Assembly (NCBI GenBank): GCA_018004935.1
Contig: JAGNBF010000053.1
Location: 1 to 50,577, forward strand
Source of the DNA: Chloroflexota bacterium
Lineage (GTDB): Bacteria > Chloroflexota > Anaerolineae > Promineifilales > Promineifilaceae
DNA length: 50,577 bases
Direction of reading: 5' to 3'
Position 1 is the first letter of the stretch. Each line of letters opens with the position of its first letter. This document shows positions 45,791-50,577 of the stretch, piece by piece. The notes below the pieces were generated by a model, which saw only the letters and a program-made list of their open reading frames with translations, was not told where the DNA came from and searched no databases. The position numbers and the translations under genes were made by a program.

Positions 45791-45817
45791 GTAGGACGAT
45801 TTTGTAAATCGTCCTAC
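45791..45817. repeat. Perfect hairpin GTAGGACGATTT/AAATCGTCCTAC
   Basis: Twelve-base arms with a three-base loop lie in the spacer between the two DHFR-family genes. The sequence is related to the hairpin in the 105-bp tandem repeat (about 2153-2180), differing by a few compensated bases, which marks a dispersed family. Confidence 0.8.
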
Positions 45818-45883
45818 AGATTTTCATCCCTCTTGGTGCATTGTAAAAGAGCGCCGCATCGCGGCGTCCCTTGCCCGCCTCTC

Positions 45884-46474
45884 CTAAACCACCGTCCCTG
45901 TCTGAATTTTGCCCGCCCGGGTATAGGATGCAATGATGACGCCGCTGGGGGAAGCCTTGCATTCAAGGAGTTGGAAACCGGCGGGTATCGTACCCTCGGC
46001 GAAGAGCCGCTTGCCATCCCCCACCGTGACGGGGAAAATTTTGAGCCAGAACTCATCTACCAGATCGTGTTGCAAAAGGGTTTGGATGAGATTGCTACTG
46101 CCGTGAACCTGTAAGTCAGGACCGTCACCCGCCTTCATCTCACGAATTTGGGCCACAACATCCCCATTGAGAAAAACCGTCTTGTCCCACCAATGCTCGG
46201 TAAGGGTGTGGGAAGGGACGTACTTGGTGGCGTCGTTGATGGGGCTTTCCTGATGGGGCCAATAGGTGGCAAATATCTCGAATGTTTTGCGCCCCAGCAA
46301 CAAATCAAAGGGTTGGCCCATTTGCGCCCCCATCTCGTTGCCCACAAATTCATCAAAATGCGGCACGACCCAGCCGCCGTATTGGAAATTACTGGAGACA
46401 TCTTCATCGGGGCCGCCGGGGGCTTGCATAACCCCATCCAACGTCACAAACGTTAGAACAACTATTTTTCTCAT
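45884..46474 (-). CDS. Dihydrofolate reductase family protein (RibD C-terminal-like)
   Basis: This 196-residue protein has the DHFR/RibD-C fold: MRKIVVLTFVTLDGVMQAPGG (truncated here to its opening), FDLLLGRKTFEIF, LQVHGSSNLIQTLL, VDEFWLKIFPVTVGDGKRLF and an SGVIIASY C-terminal strand. Such proteins bind NADPH; most are of unknown substrate. AAAGGAG precedes the ATG at 46474. The frame is intact and complete, in contrast to its paralogue downstream. No octamer lies in it. Confidence 0.88.
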   Translation of the reverse strand: MRKIVVLTFVTLDGVMQAPGGPDEDVSSNFQYGGWVVPHFDEFVGNEMGAQMGQPFDLLLGRKTFEIFATYWPHQESPINDATKYVPSHTLTEHWWDKTVFLNGDVVAQIREMKAGDGPDLQVHGSSNLIQTLLQHDLVDEFWLKIFPVTVGDGKRLFAEGTIPAGFQLLECKASPSGVIIASYTRAGKIQTGTVV

Positions 46475-46593
46475 TTTCGTTCTCCTTTCGGTTGATACTC
46501 AGCGCGGCCACCGCCCAAAAGCGCAACAAATGACCGTGACCAGTATCTTTGTGAGCTGTTCACTAAGTAATCGTCCAAGAATAAGTTCCGCGC

Positions 46594-46627
46594 AGACCTG
46601 ACAGGTTTCCGAAAACCTGTCAGGTCT
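46594..46627. repeat. Perfect hairpin AGACCTGACAGGTTT/AAACCTGTCAGGTCT
   Basis: Fifteen-base arms flank the loop CCGA-like centre. It lies between the intact DHFR-family gene and the decayed peptidase gene; no T run follows on either side, so terminator function is uncertain. Confidence 0.75.
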
Positions 46628-46701
46628 AAACCGGGAAGTTATTTTTAGATGTTCACTAAGCGGGCCAGATTTTGCGGCCGCCGCCTGCGGGTACAATTTC
46701 G

Positions 46702-47150
46702 TTAAATGGCTATCACTTGCTCAACGGGCAAGGCTTCTATCGTGCCCTGATAACCGGTCATCGTCGCGGCCGCAAACAGAGAATTATAAATCGCTTCTTC
46801 GGTGGCTTCGATGGCGGCCTGACATTGGGGAGTTCGGTCAGGGTGGCTAATTGCTGACGACATTCGGGGGTACGGCGGACGGCACTCACTCTAGAAAAAG
46901 CCAGGGCGTAATCCCCCGACCCATTACTCATGGCCGCGCCAGTGCAGGCCAACCCGGCCAACGCCCGCCCCGCCAGCCGCGTCAGGTTACGATCAGAGAG
47001 GGAGGCATCGGTGGCGACGATCATCATAATGGAGCCATCCACACGGCTTGTTTCCAGAGTGAAATGACCCACCCGCACCCCTGCCACGTCGGTGAGGGTA
47101 TTGTGGGGACCAGGGAGCAGGATACCGGGGGTGAGGTGGTAGTGGCGGGG
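46702..47150 (-). pseudogene. P1-family (DmpA-like) aminopeptidase remnant
   Basis: Pieces of a P1/DmpA autoproteolytic aminopeptidase can be read: PGPHNTLTDVAGVRVGHFTLE (opening strand, given here only by its start and end) at about 47140-47060, then directly GSIMMIVATDASLSDRNL, GAAMSNGSGDYALAFS, and, after a frame change near 46825, AAIEATEEAIYNSLFAAA to a TAA at 46702-46704. The nearly 200 residues normally between the first and second pieces, including the start of the catalytic part, are missing. So there is a large internal deletion plus a frameshift. Two octamers (46766, 47155) remain in or next to it. Confidence 0.75.
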
Positions 47151-47211
47151 AGTTGCGGCCGCGGGGTTGGCATAGATTTAAGTTTACCTGTCGTGTCAAC
47201 AAAACCATGCT

Positions 47212-47436
47212 CCAATCCTGGCGCAAGGCGTCCTTTAGTGTGCCGTCCGGGTACACCGTATGGCCGGAGCGGGTACGGTACTCTACTTCAGGGACAAGTT
47301 CGAGGTTTCGCGGCCGCGCATAATGCTCCAACAAATCCATAAACGGCTTCCGCACCGTCGTCTCCTTGCGCGTTCCCCCATAACGGATGAGCCGTTCTAC
47401 TTTACTGTGGTATTGCTGGATGAGTTGGATGGACAT
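47212..47436 (-). pseudogene. N-terminal remnant of a restriction-modification/helicase-type protein
   Basis: The first 75 codons, starting at 47436 (MSIQLIQQYHSKVERLIRYG through RKPFMDLLEHYA to TLKDALRQDW), resemble the N-terminus of type ISP restriction-modification or N6-DNA methylase/helicase proteins. The reading then passes into unrelated sequence from the peptidase remnant, in the wrong frame. The gene is thus cut at about 47212 by a deletion that joined it to the peptidase fragment. The family assignment is from memory of this N-terminal pattern and is tentative. Confidence 0.5.
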
Positions 47437-47883
47437 GGGCGGGGCCTCGGAAGAGCGGGTGGCGGCTGGCCGTTGGCTTTTGCTCGCGGCTAACGGCTAT
47501 CTACCTTCTTTTATAACACAAATGGGGGGAATAGGTGTAGGGGCGGGGCAGGCGAGAGATCGTCTGGTCAGACGGTTCAATTTATTTCCCGCCTGCCTCG
47601 CCCCGTTTTTGAGCCAAACCGGGGTGAGGCAACCGGGAAAGATCGTTACCCATTTTCCCCCCGCTCCCCCCGGTTGCCCACCCCCACGGCAATTCGCTCC
47701 TTCCTCTCATTCGTTGTTATTTTCGGTTCGCGGCCGCGCCGTGTTACAATCCCCTCACCAGTAACAGGCTTCTTAATCACCACAACGGAAAAGAATTCTA
47801 GGACACGGATTTCACGGATTAACACGGCTTCTTCTTTAATATCCGTGTCCATCCGTGAAATCCGTGTACCACCCCTCCCCACT
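47437..47883. other. Gene-free region with two fold-back sequences
   Basis: GGGGCGGGGCAGGCG (47540-47554) pairs with CGCCTGCCTCGCCCC (47590-47604) with one mismatch and is followed by GTTTTT, so it could work as a terminator. At about 47800-47870 an ACACGGATTTCACGGATT motif faces ATCCGTGAAATCCGTGT, a long inverted repeat ending just before the next gene. An octamer lies at 47730. An in-frame 70-codon extension of the next gene over this stretch is rejected as coding. Confidence 0.7.
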
Positions 47884-50376
47884 ATGAAAAAGAAACTCCT
47901 CGGCGTCAAACGGGCAGATATTCAGCTAGACTTCGACCTCTACCGCGTCAAAGTGCCTATTCGCGGCGTGGCTAACGCCCACCTGAGCGTGCTCGACCTG
48001 CAACCGGAAGGGGCCACCAAGACGATTATGTTCCTGCACGGCTACGCCGGGGTGCTGGAATCGTGGGAGTTCCAGATCAACCATTTCGCCCGTAGTTACC
48101 GCGTTGTTGCCCCCGACCTGCGCGGCCACGGCCAGAGCGACGCCCCCTACACCCAATACACCATGCCCGAACTGGTCAGCGACATCCAGGCCATTGTCGA
48201 GGATTTGGAGTTACCGGAGCAGTTCACCCTGGTGGCTCACTCCTTTGGCGGCTCCATTGCCGTGGAGTATGCCAACGCCCACCCGGAGCGGCTGGAAAAG
48301 CTGGTGCTCATCGCCACCGCCGGGGAGTTCCCTCTGCCCAAGATTGCCCATTTGCTTCTGCGCCTGCCGTTGGATTTTCTGCGGCCGCTGTGGCGTTTCC
48401 GTCACCGGTGGGATGCCGAACTGCATGTGGTCAAGCGGATGATGGCTAATAATTTACGCAAATGGAAAGGGTGGCATCTCATCCGCAACCTCAGTATGCC
48501 CACCCTGGTCGTCACCGGCGAGCGGGACAACTACTTCCCCCGTTATGTCTTCGACGATGTGGGCAAGATGGTTCCCAACGCCGAGTTATACGATGTGGGG
48601 TCGGCCAAACATAAGGTGCAGTTGGAGCGGCATCAGGCGGTCAACCGGGCTATCGAACGGTTTATCGAAGGGGATCAGCAACGTTCCTGGCGGGGTTATG
48701 CCCAACAGGATGATCCGTTGCGCCACCGCACCTGGCTGAAGAATTACGGCAAAGACATCCCGCACACCGTCCCCATTCCTAACAGGCCCGTGACCAAATT
48801 TTTGCGGAGCGCGGCCGCGTGGCTCCCCAAACAGACCGCCCTCATCTTCTACAACACCCGGCTCACCTACCAACAACTCAACGACCGGGTTAACCAGTTT
48901 GCCCACGTCCTGCATGGCATGGGGGTCAAACCGGGCGACCGCGTCATGCTGGGTATGGCCAACATGCCCCAACTAATCATCGCCTACTACGCTACCCTCA
49001 AAATCGGTGGCATCGCCGTCATGCCCAACCCCGATGCGCGGGGCAAGCAGTTCGTCGCCATCGCCCAACAGACCCGCCCCAAAGTGCTCGTCACCCTCAC
49101 CAGCTTCGCCCAACTCGCCCAGGCCATCCAGGCCCAGGCGGGCGTCGAACACGTCATCTACGTGGATATCCGCAGTCAGGTTCCCCCCGCCGTGTACGAG
49201 GGGCTAACCCAACGCTGGAATTTGCCCCAGGACATGAGCCAGGATGAGGCCATCGTGCGGCTGGAGCATCGTATGGCGGCCGCGCTCCGTGACGCCCCCA
49301 CCGACGAAATGGAAATCAAGGTTCAGCCCGATGATCTGGCGGTCATCATCTTTACCAGCGGCACGACTGATCAGCCCAAAGGGGTCTGCCTGTCGCACAA
49401 AAACCTTATCGCCAACACCATCCAGACTCGCCACTGGTTCCCCGATATGGTCTACGGCAAAGAAGCATTCCTCTCCGTCCTGCCCATCCTGCACAGTTAT
49501 GGCATGACCGGCGGCATGAACATCCCCATCGCTATGGGCGCGACCACCGTCTTATTACCTATTTTCGATGTGCAACAGGTGTTGGAACATATCCGCGAGC
49601 ATAAAGTCTCGATTTTCCCTGGTGTGCCTTCCCTCTACACGGCTATCAATCAGTTCCCCAAGGTGCGGGAGTATGGTCTGCATACGATTAAGGCGTGTAT
49701 CAGCGGCGCGGCCGCGTTGCCCGTCGAAGTGCAAGAGGCGTTTGAGAAGTTGACACGCGGCCGCCTGGTCGAAGGGTACGGCCTCACCGAAGCCACCACC
49801 GTCACCCACGCCAACCCCCTGTACGGGATGCGGAAACCGGGCAGTATCGGCGTGCCCATCGCCAACACCGAAGCCAAAATTGTGGATTGGGACACCAAAG
49901 AGGATTTGCCCGCCGGGCAGATTGGCGAACTGTGGGTGCGCGGCCCCCAGGTGATGCAAGGCTACTGGGTCGGCCCCGATCAGCCGCTCGATACGGCCCT
50001 GGTAGACGACGGCTGGCTGGACACCGGCGATGTGGCCCTCGTAGATAACGACGGCTACTTCCAAATCATCAGCCGCCGCAAAGACACCATCGTTTCTAAG
50101 GTGGAGAAAGTTTATCCCCGCGACGTGGAAGAGGTGCTGTACGAAAACAACAAAGTACTGGAAGCAGTGGTCATCGGCATTGGCCCAGAGGCTGAGGGGC
50201 AACAGGTGAAAGCCTTCGTTGTGCCGCGCCCGGGCACAAAGCTCGCGGCTGAGGAGTTATTGGCCCTGTGCCAGAAACGGCTCCCCCCCCACGCCATCCC
50301 CACCGAGATTGAATTCCGCACCGATTTGCCCAAATCGTACACCGGTAAAATTCTGCGCCGTTTGCTGGTGGAATAA
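47884..50376 (+). CDS. Alpha/beta-hydrolase fused to acyl-CoA synthetase (AMP-binding)
   Basis: This 830-residue protein joins two enzymes. Residues 1-285 are an alpha/beta hydrolase: oxyanion HGYAG, nucleophile Ser in AHSFGGS, acid in TGERDNYF and a His in SAKHKVQLERH. Residues 310-830 are an ANL-family ligase: P-loop FTSGTTDQPKG, EGYGLTEAT, the WLDTGD hinge region and a catalytic Lys in SYTGKILRR. The ligase would activate a carboxylic acid with ATP and CoA; the hydrolase may release the acid from an ester or thioester and hand it over. The start is the ATG at 47884; earlier in-frame codons cover an inverted repeat. Such fusion is uncommon. Five octamers lie in it. The true substrate is unknown. 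Confidence 0.88.
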   Translation: MKKKLLGVKRADIQLDFDLYRVKVPIRGVANAHLSVLDLQPEGATKTIMFLHGYAGVLESWEFQINHFARSYRVVAPDLRGHGQSDAPYTQYTMPELVSDIQAIVEDLELPEQFTLVAHSFGGSIAVEYANAHPERLEKLVLIATAGEFPLPKIAHLLLRLPLDFLRPLWRFRHRWDAELHVVKRMMANNLRKWKGWHLIRNLSMPTLVVTGERDNYFPRYVFDDVGKMVPNAELYDVGSAKHKVQLERHQAVNRAIERFIEGDQQRSWRGYAQQDDPLRHRTWLKNYGKDIPHTVPIPNRPVTKFLRSAAAWLPKQTALIFYNTRLTYQQLNDRVNQFAHVLHGMGVKPGDRVMLGMANMPQLIIAYYATLKIGGIAVMPNPDARGKQFVAIAQQTRPKVLVTLTSFAQLAQAIQAQAGVEHVIYVDIRSQVPPAVYEGLTQRWNLPQDMSQDEAIVRLEHRMAAALRDAPTDEMEIKVQPDDLAVIIFTSGTTDQPKGVCLSHKNLIANTIQTRHWFPDMVYGKEAFLSVLPILHSYGMTGGMNIPIAMGATTVLLPIFDVQQVLEHIREHKVSIFPGVPSLYTAINQFPKVREYGLHTIKACISGAAALPVEVQEAFEKLTRGRLVEGYGLTEATTVTHANPLYGMRKPGSIGVPIANTEAKIVDWDTKEDLPAGQIGELWVRGPQVMQGYWVGPDQPLDTALVDDGWLDTGDVALVDNDGYFQIISRRKDTIVSKVEKVYPRDVEEVLYENNKVLEAVVIGIGPEAEGQQVKAFVVPRPGTKLAAEELLALCQKRLPPHAIPTEIEFRTDLPKSYTGKILRRLLVE

Positions 50377-50577
50377 CAAGACCCCTCACCCTAACCCTCT
50401 CCCCAGGGAGAGGGAAGGATCTTCAGTACATATCGGAATGAGACTCTAGATGACAGGGCGATTGCATATTCGGATTTCCCCCACCCCCAACCCCGCCCCC
50501 AGGGGCGGGGAGTTTTTTAAGGCGGGTAAAATCGGGGCTTCGCCCCGATTTTACCCGCCGAGTGGGTTCCCCCTTCC
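50377..50577 (-). repeat. Repeat-filled right edge with GC-rich module and variable hairpin, copy 7
   Basis: About 50385-50415 matches the CCTCACCCTAACCCTCTCCC family seen at about 40617-40697. From about 50478 the inverted constant module (CCCCCAACCCCGCCCCCAGG) is followed by a 40-base hairpin at 50521-50560 (arms CGGCGGGTAAAATCGGGGC-like and complement), whose inner sequence differs from all other copies. The window ends here. Confidence 0.8.

Noticed and set aside
47674-47883. 70-residue N-terminal extension of the hydrolase-ligase fusion
   Set aside because: It translates an inverted repeat with an ACGGATTTCACGG core; family similarity begins after the ATG at 47884.

Overview
The window looks like a chromosomal piece of an uncultured-type bacterium, most likely Chloroflexota (Anaerolineae-like). 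This is an inference from protein style, GC content in the mid-to-upper 50s by eye, and dense dispersed palindromic repeats; no rRNA or marker gene is present to prove it. About 34 apparently intact protein genes and three broken ones are supported. I saw no tRNA, rRNA or CRISPR array.

Layout. 1-2.1 kb: an iteron-like repeat array, a tyrosine recombinase and an SRAP (HMCES/YedK) protein. 2.1-5.6 kb: a 105-bp tandem duplication leading an SDR dehydrogenase, a tiny membrane protein and a stress protein with a duplicated C-terminal module. 5.7-8.9 kb: a two-component system and a YceI-like protein. 9.5-27.4 kb: a secondary-lipid/polyketide locus with an acyl-CoA dehydrogenase, a 2953-residue KS-AT-KS-ACP(x4)-KR-DH megasynthase, a phosphopantetheinyl transferase, a membrane metallopeptidase-like protein, a ZIP transporter and a split acyl-CoA carboxylase (carboxyltransferase, divergent biotin carboxylase, biotin carrier). 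The carboxylase plausibly makes malonyl-CoA for the AT domain, and the transferase would be expected to prime the ACPs. 27.9-30.6 kb: a methyltransferase, a degenerate phosphotransferase and a GNAT. 30.6-33 kb: pyrC-pyrB, strongly resembling the C-terminal half of animal CAD. 33-36.4 kb: a ZnuA-like metal-binding lipoprotein divergent from a permease and a TIGR03943-like protein. 36.7-40.2 kb: a beta-propeller protein, an inositol-monophosphatase-family enzyme, a zinc ribbon and an ICMT-like methyltransferase. 41.3-45 kb: a secreted subtilase. 45.2-47.4 kb: decaying genes. 47.9-50.4 kb: an alpha/beta hydrolase fused to an acyl-CoA ligase.

Three genome-scale signals stand out. First, the octamer GCGGCCGC occurs 93 times by my count, against two or three expected by chance, mostly inside genes and usually read as Ala-Ala-Ala; this resembles HIP1 of cyanobacteria in behaviour but not in sequence. 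Second, heptamer and octamer tandem repeats fill the spacers of the lipid locus and, in frame, form the interdomain linkers of the megasynthase. Third, several families of palindromic elements occupy nearly every other spacer, including one in which a variable hairpin is joined to a constant module. All four ACP domains carry Thr where the phosphopantetheine Ser is expected.
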